From Aphanomyces cochlioides (lineage: Eukaryota; Oomycota; Saprolegniomycetes; Saprolegniales; Verrucalvaceae), in the NCBI GenBank assembly GCA_019828595.1, contig JAHQRK010000008.1, positions 310,001 through 374,000 of the forward strand: a stretch of 64,000 nt of DNA, written 5' to 3'. The position numbers were made by a program, and so were the translations under genes. This document shows, in pieces, positions 43,476 through 53,300 of this stretch (the first letter of the stretch is position 1; each line of letters begins with the position of its first letter). The notes beneath the pieces were generated by a model. The model saw only the letters and a program-made list of their open reading frames with translations, was not told the origin of the DNA and made no database searches.

Positions 43476-44681
43476 CTACTGGGTGCTGCCTTTTCCCTGC
43501 GATCGAGGGGAGAAAGGCGCTCGTTCGCTTTGTCCACGGCCGGGAAAACTTGGACTTCCCATGCGGGAATGACTTCGCCGTGGTGACATCTCACGGCGAC
43601 GCGAGTCGCTTCGTTGTGGACAACTTCGGGCACAATGGTCCGGCTGCTTGCATTCATAGCAGCGCTTGTCTGGTGAGGGCTGACCGGCTTGATAGCGCTG
43701 GGGTATTTGACCCATGGACGAAATGTCCATATCCATGGGGTCGGACGCGCTGGCACGCGCCAAGTTTTGGGAGAAGTCTTCAGATAATGCGATGCTGACG
43801 GCTTCGTCAAACGTTTCTGGGTATCGACGGAATAGTTCCGTCCGGGCTGGGCCCTTGTTCAAACCGTTGATGAATACGGTCACCCGCGTGGATTCGGGGA
43901 GAGACCTCTCATCATTCATGCTCGCGTAGAGGTAGCGGAGTTCGTGAACGAACTCGCGGATCGTCTGCTTCCCTTGAGCGGCGTTGAGGAAATGCGAGAG
44001 ATTTCGGAAATCGCTGTTCGGTGGTAAGAAAGCTTTCTTCAGCTGACTTGCAAAGTCCTCCAATGTTGGGAAGCAGTTGGGATTCCCCATGCGAAGGGAA
44101 TACGCCCAGGCTTCAGCCCGTCCCTTCAGGTGGGATATGGCAAAAGCCACCTTGATAGATTCCTTGCGGATGCACAGAGCATCCGCGGCGATAGTAACTT
44201 GCAATAACCACCTCATTACGTGGTCGGATTCTTGACCACTGAACTTTGACACGTCCAACTTGACACCCTTGCCTTCGTGGCCGTGACGGATATCACCGTC
44301 TTCAAATGACTCGTCTTCTCTTGGTCGGAGCCCCGCAAAATATGCTCGCGCTTGGTACGCAGCGCACTCTTCGCGCATTAGTCGAAGCGCTTCTTCTTTT
44401 CTGGCTCTTGACGCCATGAGCGATACAATCTGACCTTCAAGGTCCAAGATTTGATTCTTGAGTTTTCGCGAAGACTTTTCATGAAGAAGTGCGCTATCGT
44501 CGCGCTCCTCCAATCTCGCGTTAGCAGCGTAACGACCGATAACCTCAACGAGGTGGAGCAAGTGTTGCTCGTCGCGGTTCGATAGCATCACTGCGAGGTC
44601 TTCATCTCCCATCAACTCGCGTAGTCCTTCGAGGGTTTCACGGTGGTCTTCGGTAAAGTAGGAGAAGTATTCGATCGGCAT
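43476..44681 (-). CDS. G2 Gag, intact
   Basis: 401 residues from ATG 44681. The N-terminal 120 residues are helical. The central capsid-like part has KLDVSKFSGQESDHVMRWLL, HLKGRAEAWAYSLRMG and FVHELRYLYASMNDE. A zinc knuckle CYECKQPDHCARSC lies at about residue 345, followed by an Arg/Ser/Pro-rich tail. The gene begins 35 bp after the 5' LTR. It is the only G2 gene without damage, so this copy could supply Gag or be packaged by relatives. Confidence 0.9.
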   Translation of the reverse strand: MPIEYFSYFTEDHRETLEGLRELMGDEDLAVMLSNRDEQHLLHLVEVIGRYAANARLEERDDSALLHEKSSRKLKNQILDLEGQIVSLMASRARKEEALRLMREECAAYQARAYFAGLRPREDESFEDGDIRHGHEGKGVKLDVSKFSGQESDHVMRWLLQVTIAADALCIRKESIKVAFAISHLKGRAEAWAYSLRMGNPNCFPTLEDFASQLKKAFLPPNSDFRNLSHFLNAAQGKQTIREFVHELRYLYASMNDERSLPESTRVTVFINGLNKGPARTELFRRYPETFDEAVSIALSEDFSQNLARASASDPMDMDISSMGQIPQRYQAGQPSPDKRCYECKQPDHCARSCPQRSDSRRREMSPRRSHSRMGSPSFPGRGQSERAPFSPRSQGKGSTQ

Positions 44682-44699
44682 GTTCGGTCCTTGAACGAA

Positions 44700-44713
44700 C
44701 TAGAGTGCTACCA
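44700..44713 (-). other. G2 primer-binding site
   Basis: TGGTAGCACTCTAG on the minus strand, two bases downstream of the 5' LTR. Same sequence and spacing as in G1. Confidence 0.65.
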
Positions 44714-44715
44714 GG

Positions 44716-45126
44716 TGTAACAGTGCTTGAGCGCAGAGGAAGTGTTGATCACACAAGCTTGTTAGCTGGCAGATTTAAGAGTGAGCTATCCTAACAGGAT
44801 CGGCTCCAAACCGGCGGCTGCGCTACTCGCAGCCGCGCTCTAACAACAAACGATCTTCACGTCGTTCGACGTCGCAACTCACGCATCATTCTTCAATGGT
44901 AAAGCACTCGCTGCTTTACCCGCATACTTCTTCCTTGATGAGCCACATCGCTCCGAGCTTCGTTGCTCACGCGTGTACACGCCTTGCGTCGCGTGAGTAT
45001 CGCTTGGAAGCTTCCGGAGCTCCAACTTCAATCTTCCTTCGATGGGTTCTTATAACCCGGTGTTCTTATAACACGTCGCGATCTTGACGTGACTTCATTG
45101 GCTTGACTAGCAACGGCCCCGTTGCA
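44716..45126 (-). repeat. G2 5' LTR
   Basis: 411 bp, apparently identical to 37792-38203 except for one missing base. Its outer flank GGTAA duplicates the sequence on the far side of the element. Confidence 0.93.
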
Positions 45127-46074
45127 GGTAACCTAAAATTTCATTAATGATTTTGCTTGATCATTAAGCCAACCGAGCATTTCCTTGCCTCACGAAAGAG
45201 TGACTCGAGCAAATTCAATGCTTTAGAAGTCAATTGATTTTCCACACTTGCAGAAGCCGTGAGTGATGGCACGGGGTTATTGGACATGATGATTTGTATT
45301 TACCCAGTCGCGTATTGAAGATCTCATTGAGTTTTCGTAGGAACGAAAACACTAAAAGCAGTGGCCCGCAACTGCGAACATCCTGGCCAAGCCAGTGGTT
45401 TGAAGCTTCAGCAATATTTGACGTCAGGGAGTTAAATGATGAGCCCCCATTTTCACAAATAACGTACGATACCCAATTTTCTAGGGCAATCCCCTTGAGG
45501 TAGGCTACAACATCTATAACAAAATGAATTTTACTTTACTGCATTGTACATACTTGGTTTTGTGGTCGCCAAAGCATCCATGCGCGACTCAAATATCTCT
45601 TTGGTTGGACTTCTAGCAATCTGGAATATTGTGGCCTCGTCCAAATTTGTCAAGACATGCTTTCTCTGTCGGAGATTTTGTATGATGTGACGCATGCAGA
45701 AACGGTGAAAGGCAAGAGGAAATTCAGTTTTAATACATTGAATTAAGCCTATTCAGAGATGTTATGTCCAGGAATTAAGTGTATCCTACCTTTCTGTCTG
45801 TCTGAAACAAAGCACCATTTTTCAAATTCAACGCCAAACGCAACTTTCATTTGACGACAAAACCACAGCCATGACTCCAAATTTTCATTTTGAACCAAGG
45901 CCAACGCCAGGGTCAATGTTTTTTCATCACAGTCACGTCCTGTAGCTAGCAGAATAGTGCCAACTTTATGCATTTCTCCCTTCATGTGGCATCCTAGAGT
46001 TGAGATTATGTCAATTCGCAGACCGCGCCTTTATCTCATGTACCTGCCAGACATGGCATGGTTACATCTAAAAA
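45127..46074 (-). pseudogene. MULE M3 transposase, catalytic part, split by G2
   Basis: Exons read LDVTMPCLAG, then after a 50-nt intron KGEMHKVGTILLATGRDCDE..NLESWLWF and CFVSDRQK; after a 41-nt intron GLIQCIKTEF..FCMRHIIQNL; after a 40-nt intron VAYLKGIALENW, SNIAEASNHWLG. These are the MULE (PF10551-type) blocks, with the Asp of SDRQKG and the conserved C..H motif. All three introns keep the frame. The N terminus beyond 46074 is not resolved. The gene continues at 37791 on the far side of G2. Confidence 0.8.
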
Positions 46075-46717
46075 CTGACATAGTTTAAGGTGTTTTTATT
46101 CTGTACTGTACTAGCTGGTCATCTCATTCACTTCATCGCATGGAGGACAGAGACAGAGGTACAAAGAAGGAAAGCAGTAGATGAGACACTGATGTAAGCC
46201 ACGAATATTCCGTCCGTACAGGGCTAGCTGGCGACGGTATTTAGTTGATTGAATGTCATGCGTTCACACTTCTCTATTCAATGGGAGAGCTCTTTGGCGC
46301 CGTTGGTATAGCAAGTTGCAATCGAAACGGATCGACCGTTTATCATTGCACAAACATACATTTAATCACCCTCTCTTATAATCCTCGTCTTGTCTTCTCT
46401 GGTCAAGAACAATTCAAGAATCGTGACCTCTACGTCGTGCCTGGATCAAAATTAGAGGACTTGTTGTCACAGTTGATATATCAGCACTAATGCTCTAGAG
46501 AGAACCGTTAACAGGAACATGCATGCACATTATTCTGCTGTCTACATTGACAAGTGATAATTCTCACGTTTGATGAGTTTCTGGGGCTGCAAGTTGTCTA
46601 TCGAAGTCAATGCTATTCAGAAGTTGACGATGACATTCACATCAGTGTTCAATACATGTCGTGGCACTCCAGTCGTGCGGCTTGCAATGGATCACATTTT
46701 CAGTTTTGCTGTGCATT
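46075..46717. other. No gene recognised
   Basis: May include further 5' exons of the M3 transposase, since an intron acceptor (TATGTCAG) precedes 46074, but I could not trace them. An 81-codon plus-strand frame at 46245-46490 has no known motif. Confidence 0.3.
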
Positions 46718-47222
46718 GGAACGCTTCCAAAACGTCATCTTTCTGTTTTGAGTCACTTCATCTTTTTCGAATTTATTTGCCCGACGAAATGAATTGTTTT
46801 GTGAGTGCCTGTGCCACCAAAACAGGAGTATTTTTCAGACACAAATCGAGGATCTAATTGGTTAAAATCAAAGGGAATGTTGACGGTGCTGGCTCTTGTT
46901 GCTGCTCGCGCAGCGCGGCTACAGCGGCTTCGTCGAATCGCTTGTGCCATGCGTCTACGCATGATGCTGAGAGAGCGTCGCGCCATTCATGGAATTGCTT
47001 TAATTGTCGAACAAGAGCAAGCACCATGGTACGTTATGTACTCCTCGCGCCACACACCATCGTTTGTCTCGACAGTTTCTTTGCCGCCAGGGGCTTTTGA
47101 CGATCTTTTACTGGAGTTTTCAAAGTTCTACAAGGTTTACTCTCGCGTAGGCCGTGGAGGACGACCACCCCGCATCCCGTATACGCATGCTGTCCTTGCT
47201 ATGCTTCTACACTATTACACTG

Positions 47223-48196
47223 CAGTCATGCCGAAAATGATACTTTATTTAATTCTTCAACGAGATATGAATAAAATAACTACCTTTTCCCATGCAACAG
47301 TTAAAATATTTCTTTTCTTCTGAAACAAAAATAGAAATATTTATTTTTATCTAGAAATAATTTTCCAAATTACTCATTTTCCTTTGACAGGATGCTTTCA
47401 ACATCAGAAACATTTGGACTTCGAGGTTTTGAGGAAGTAGTCGACCTCGTCGTTCTCGCAGAGCGCATTTTGCTCGAGCAAAAAGCGCTCGCATAAGTTG
47501 GAGGTAGGCAAGAGGAAGTCAAGTTTCATGTATCCATTGAGCTGTTCGGCCCTTTGGCGCTTGACAGCTCTTTCGAACAAGGATAAATGGTCTTCATTGT
47601 CGCCATCACTAGACCGTTCATCACTTCTCAAATGGGCAACACTACGTCGCTCATCGGGTGTGATGCCCATTTGAATTTTCACCACGCCCGATTCAAATTC
47701 GGGATATTGTACTATTTCTCCATTGGCTGAAATATATGGAGCCATTTCCGGATAAATGTCCAATAAAAAATCAAAACAAGCTCGTACGTCCTTCAACGTT
47801 GTAGAGTCCTTTTGTAGATCAATAGTCTCTTTGTTCAGCTCCGTCAAGTGACCATACATCTTAGCGAGAGAGTCATCTTGCTGACGAGTTGGCAAACTAA
47901 TTTCCACATTATTCATTTGCAAATCGCGCAGATGTGGTTTAATTGCCATGAAGCGCTCCAGCATGTCAAATGTGGAGCTCCACCGTGTCACGTTGCGAGT
48001 TTTAGCTGCAAGATGTGTAAATAGAAGAATTGCGAAATATTTTTTTACAAATTTTTATTTTGATATGAATTAAGGTATTGTCTCTCGTGAAAGTGTAAAT
48101 ATAATAATCAATTTCTAAAGAAATTTAAAATAAATATTTTATTTTTCGAAAAGAGGAAAAAATATTTTTTTAAGAATATTTTTTTCGGCACGACTG
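47223..48196 (-). mobile_element. hAT-type element (internally deleted) inside H3
   Basis: Ends CAGTCATGCCGAAAA and inverse CAGTCGTGCCGAAAA, flanked by TTACACTG (47215-47222) and TTACGCAG (48197-48204), an 8-bp duplication with two differences. 8-bp duplications, CAG ends and the encoded protein fit hAT. Confidence 0.82.
47404..47991 (-). pseudogene. hAT transposase C-terminal half
   Basis: TRWSSTFDMLERFMAIKPHL is the block that follows the last catalytic region in hAT transposases. The C terminus has LDFLLPTSNLCERFLLEQNA, the dimerisation segment. The N-terminal zinc finger and most of the RNase-H-like core are absent. Confidence 0.78.
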
Positions 48197-48718
48197 TTAC
48201 GCAGCTGCAGTAGAACACAAAACTCTCCAGGAGCTGTTTGATGTAGCTCCTGCCACCTTCTCCCGAATCATCTGCAAGGCTGAAATTGCACTTTGCCATG
48301 CGCTTCAAAACATGCGCGACTCTCGAATCACATGGCCAAACCAACGTACGCAAACCCAGTGGGCTGAAAAATCAAACAACAAAGAGCCGCTTGTCTACGG
48401 CGTTTTCGCCTTCTTGGATGGCAAAAATCTTCGTGTGCAATCACCAAGTCGAACGGACTTGCAAAATGCTCTTTACAACGGTAAGATGCTGTGCGTTCAG
48501 GATGGGGGATGGGTGCTGTAGGAAAAGTCTATCAACAATTTCAACTTCCACTTCCGTTTGATCCTGATTTACGAGCTGTTCGGATCGACAATATATTTCG
48601 TCTCTACAACTTCCGCGTTCGGCGCACAGGAATCAGCGAGATCAAGAATGTTTTTGGTGTGTAGACGAGATAATGATATCAATAGCATGAACGAAAGGTT
48701 TGTATTTTCATTACTTGC

Positions 48719-49573
48719 TTAAACTGAAGAGCTTACCAAGAAGGACCATTTCAAATTCATCACGACGCCTTTCACGATCAGCTCGCTCTTCGTCGGCTTT
48801 TTGTTGACGCTCCAGTTGTTCTCGCTGCCATTGTATTTCACGTTCCATACATCAGTTCTCATGGGCGTCTTCTTGTTCACGACGTCGCTCTTCCCTTTCA
48901 GCAGCGCGTTCATCCATCAACATCATCATTGACAGAAAGTCATTGGTTTCATTCTTTGTCGTGAGAGCTCCATCGATAATTTTGTCCAAATTTTGACGAC
49001 GCTTGGCAGTATAGGAGACAGTACTCGACGACGATACAGTGTCGGAGAACGATCCTCCGTTTCTCTTTCTCAAATCGTTGCTCAATCAATGAGCTCGTTC
49101 GTCGGGACACCTGTACGATTTGGTTTGTCGTAGCTGAGCTGATCATGATTTTGTGATTCGTCATTGTCTAGATTAAGTCATTGAGTTCATGAAAGTGTTT
49201 GTTTTTGTGGACGGACCTCCTTTTTGTGTGTAGTCATCGTTACTGCCATACGCGTCTACATCCTGGTCGTTGGAGAGAGGAAGCACTGATGCCCGGTTGT
49301 CGATTATGCGGCATATGCGCTTTGCTCTGGCAACATCCGGAGGGCAATCTAGATCGCCAGTTGGCTTGATATAGTTCTTGAGGGCAACAAACTTCCGTTT
49401 CAGAGCGTCGGCATCGCGTTCGCAAAGTTTGACATGTTGAACGCACGCTCAATCTTCAGCCATTCATTTCTACCAAGTGGTCGTATGTCTTCGACTTGAT
49501 CGAGCATGAAGTTGACGGATTCCATGCACCAGCCCTTGCCTCGACCACTTTTCTTGCCTGCCGTTGCAGCCAT
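48719..49573 (-). pseudogene. Harbinger H3 Myb/SANT-like partner, broken
   Basis: MAATAGKKSGRGKGW starts at 49573, then PLGRNEWLKIERAFN, a one-base shift, and RDADALKRKFVALKNYIKPT..CPPDVARAKRICRII, the Myb-like block of this Harbinger group. A second exon-like part (49085-48719) gives a Glu/Arg-rich coiled coil with a TGA after DAHEN. Convergent with the transposase. Confidence 0.68.
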
Positions 49574-49636
49574 TCAGCCGGTCTTCGCAAATACTAGTAT
49601 GCCTTTTAAGCGAGCCTTCGCAAATATAAAGATTGG

Positions 49637-49671
49637 GTTTTGGAAGCGTTCCATTGGAACGCTTCCAAAAC
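49637..49671. repeat. 35-bp palindrome of back-to-back Harbinger ends
   Basis: The right end of H3 (..GTTTTGGAAGCGTTCC), ATT, then a fresh left end GGAACGCTTCCAAAAC. The second end has no partner within the window, so it is a stray or truncated copy of the same terminus. Confidence 0.8.
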
Positions 49672-50355
49672 TCCAAAACAAAAATTTACTTATATTTTGT
49701 GGTTTGTGAAACAATCACGAAACAGCCTCCGAGATATTATATATCAACAGTTTGAGAGTTTTCGTTTGGACATGTGTGTCAGATCAGTCAGCCACCAAAC
49801 CAAGGACGCACACCATGAGAGAGGCAAGAGGTCAAGCAAGAAGAGGAGACACATTACAGTTGGCATGACAGTAAGACAACTAAACTTTCACGACCTTCAT
49901 CTCATTGTTTCGATTAGGCAAATCCCAAAACCTTGGATTCATTCAGAGCCCGCCATCGACAGCTTGTCCAGGTACAATTCACCTGAGCAAATACAACGAG
50001 CTCCACTGGCGTCCGCGGAACAAATCAACGAAGTAGGTCGTACAGGCCTTACGGCGCACGCGTAGTGCCTTCCAACATATCGATTCAGTCGTCGACAGAC
50101 CTTACGTACAGAATGCTCAATTGTGCAATATCTGCATGTAATCCACCATATACTTAGACCGTCACACACTCAAATTCAGTAGAGATCACAGCCCTCGGAT
50201 GATACATTGCTCGGCTCAACATGTAGGAAGTATATTCTAGTTACATCGCGGGTGAATATATTCTTGACTTGTAGATCTATCAGATTTATGAAAAGCTACG
50301 TGGTCAACACAAGGCATGGTTGGTCTGAAGTTAAAAAGCTCGCACTGTAGAAGAT
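49672..50355. other. No gene recognised
   Basis: Only short open frames without motifs. The left boundary of the Crypton must lie here, but Cryptons lack terminal inverted repeats and I could not place it. Confidence 0.35.
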
Positions 50356-53300
50356 CTATTGCTTTCTACTCTTGACAATTAAATCGTAGACAGTATGATA
50401 CGATGACGCAGCGAGTTTCTGGGGCTTCGACGAGTCATCACGTGCTGCAAGTGATTTACCCATAGCCACTACTGCTTCCTTAAACAATACCACCCTGTCA
50501 GCCTTGTTCAGAGCAATGATTTCGCTGTTTGATCGTTTCGAATAAAAGACGACTGCCCCGATGACGGCTTTGACTTTGGCAAAATTACCTTTGTCTGATC
50601 GACTTTCAAAATCACGAGATAAGCAAGTTCGAAGAGGAGGGATCTTGTGGCTTTGGCTCCCATCCCACCATAAGTTCCACACGTCGAACAGCTTTCCCGG
50701 CGGACAACGAACATTACCAAAGCCAGCTATCCAGTCATTCTCAATTTCATCAACACTGAGGTTATGCTCATTGCTGTCTGGTTTGTCAATTGAATCACCA
50801 CTTAGTACAGGCTGAGTGATGCCCGCTAAGACATTCAGCAGAGATCGTTCGAGTTTTTGAAGTGATTCGTTCAAATGGGCCACGGACAATACACCGAACG
50901 ATGAGGTATGGACTTGCCGTTGAACTTCACTTTGTATACTGCGTGGAATTTCGTCCAAACGGGAAACAATGTCAGCATGCAATTCTTTCATGGTCAATTT
51001 CACTGACTCCAATTCATGAAGCAAATAGACATTTGGTGGTACTCCGGTTGCCACTAGCTTTGACGTTCGATTCTCCATTGTACCAGCAAGAACATGACAG
51101 CTCATCAACGCTAGAACATTACTATTCCACAGTAACGAGAGAAAAAGGGGGTGGTCTTTGTGCAAGTTCGCCTCCAACTACTTTGAGTGAAATGAGATTG
51201 ATGCGAGCAAGTTGGGTAGGACGCTGCGAAACGCTACAGGATAGTTTGTCGAATAACCAGGCAAAATAGTTTCCCAGTCGCCTTGGGATCCCAAACGATA
51301 CGTCATTGACGCTCAAGCCTAAATGACCGTAAATATGAACGATGGATCCCAATACCTGTTGCGGCGCGTCCTACGTACTGGTCACCCCCCGGTAGCTGAA
51401 ATAGATACCTATTAGCCACACTACCAAGACTCCATCCAACCCTAAGCCATACTGAGATGTTTGCAGGGCCAGAGGTACTGCTGGTTAAATCTGTTGCCGC
51501 ACCCTTGCGCAAAGAGTGACTGCCGATAGAAGTCACTTCGAGTCCAAGGGCCAAAATGCCATCAGAGTGGTTAGAGCATGTGTGGGACAGCCACCAATTG
51601 AACCTAGCTTGTGCGTTGGCACCAAAAACCAACGTCGGGCCACGAAAAATGCTCGGTGGACTAGAGAACACTAGAATGGCTAAGCTACAGCATAATATCA
51701 CTCACCTACGCATTTCCGTTAGATTTACCTCAAGACTGGACAAACCGCTGGCTGGGTTGGATTAGCATACACGTGTCTGGGATATGACATTTCTCCCGTT
51801 TGGTCATTTTTTGCTAAAGCATAATCGATGATACGTGCATCTCCTGATTAACAATATTGAATACATTCGATGCAACATCTTTACCTTGCCAACTGACATG
51901 ATCAAACAATAGAGATGCTGTAGAAACAGCCCTCACCAACAGATTCCAGGAAAAAAGAAGAAAAGTGTGCGACATCATTTGAGGACCCGGAAAACAAAAA
52001 GCAGCTTATCAACCATCGTGCAACTTTTGAGTTAGATACTGCATTGGAATCAAGATTGTTTCAGCTTCATTTTGACACCTTCAGCGCCCGTGAATGCCAC
52101 CGCAGTCCAAAGTTATGGTGGCTCGACCGCGGCTGGCACTGATTTTTCGTCCAAAATCGCGTTTTCAGATTTTTATATGAAAATGTATATAACTCCGGTG
52201 AATGTGATTTTGAGAAATCACCGGTTCAGAACGCATTATTATTGGTCGAAAATATGACTATTTATTGACTCAACCGACACACTTCTTTTTATCTTCACAC
52301 TCAACGCTTGATTGGAAACTTCCTACGATTTTGATAATACTGTCACCTTTTTTCCCCACGAAAATGAAGGAGGCAATGAATTCACACTGACAACGGCATT
52401 GATAGAGTTATAAAATTGATAAATTACACCAGGAAATAAAAGCACATTGACAATTACATTGATAGAGTTAACAAAATGATAAATTACACTTTAAGTTTAC
52501 AAAGGCTCCAAAATATTCTCGATAAGTGGTTGAGCTGAAATCAAGTGTTGACTAGAAATGCACAGTGTACGAGGCGCATTAATTTCTAGTGAAGAAACAA
52601 TCCAAACGAGTTGACGACTCGTCGTTGAGGACGGAAATTGATGAAATATGTTTTAATCAATAAAGTATAATATTTAATCGTGTACTTCCAACGTGTAGAA
52701 GTGCGTCAGACCCCAGGGAGCCGCGCCTTCATTACTTGAACATGACATTTGCTTCTACAACTGGATGAATATGCACAAATGCGGCTTGTGTTAATCAAAC
52801 ACGCTTAGGTACATGGGAAATCTAGTAGTATTTCACAAACAGAAATAGTTCAAGATGTCCTACAACACTAGTCCTGTCCCAAAATGAACATATTCTATCT
52901 TTATGTCCAAGTCAATTCTTAAAGTTTTAACCAATAAGGTGTTACGAAAAAATGTGATAAAGCTGAATCACATTTGCTCTGAAATGCTTCCATGATTATT
53001 TTCAATACAAATTCCTTATACACGAGAATGCATGATAGTTCACATTGAGGAAAATGTGATTCTCAAAAATCACACCCAATAGAAAAATAATCTAAAAAAT
53101 ATCACATTTGCCTGCGATGTAGAGTTTTTTACGCTGAATCGTTTACTACTGTGCTTTTCCACAATTTCTTAGTGCAATGCTTCGTAAAATCAAGTTGAAG
53201 CTTTGTGCTAATGTTTTCAACAACAGTTTAAACCAAACGCTTGGCATTAAGGTTAGTTTTGATTTCCGTGGTGTCATTAAGACTGATTTTGATTTACAGC

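Larger units (their letters stand above)
37792..45126 (-). mobile_element. Ty3/gypsy element G2, full length, very young
   Basis: Two 411-412 bp LTRs (37792-38203 and 44716-45126) appear identical except for one 1-nt indel. The element is flanked by GGTAA on both sides (37787-37791, 45127-45131). It has a primer-binding site, gag, protease, reverse transcriptase, RNase H, integrase and polypurine tract in Ty3/gypsy order on the minus strand, plus an antisense gene. Despite its youth, pol is broken by stops, frameshifts and a displaced inverted segment, so it was probably mobilised in trans. Confidence 0.93.
46877..48664 (+). pseudogene. Harbinger H3 transposase, interrupted and internally deleted
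   Basis: From ATG 46877 the frame runs through GRGGRPPRIPYTHAVLAMLL to HYYT, where a hAT element (47223-48196) interrupts it. Removing the element and one 8-bp duplication gives an uninterrupted reading into LQELFDVAPATFSRIICKAE and the first catalytic region VYGVFAFLDGKNLRV. After NALYNG the sequence jumps to a C-terminal tail (LPFDPDLRAVRIDNIFRLYN...), so the second Asp and Glu regions are lost. Related in design to the H1 and H2 transposases but a distinct subfamily. Confidence 0.8.
46718..49652. mobile_element. Harbinger element H3, carrying a hAT insertion
   Basis: Ends GGAACGCTTCCAAAAC (46718-46733; inverse at 49637-49652) with weaker similarity inward, flanked by ATT on both sides. 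A transposase (plus) and Myb-like gene (minus) converge, as in H1 and H2. Both genes are damaged. Confidence 0.78.
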
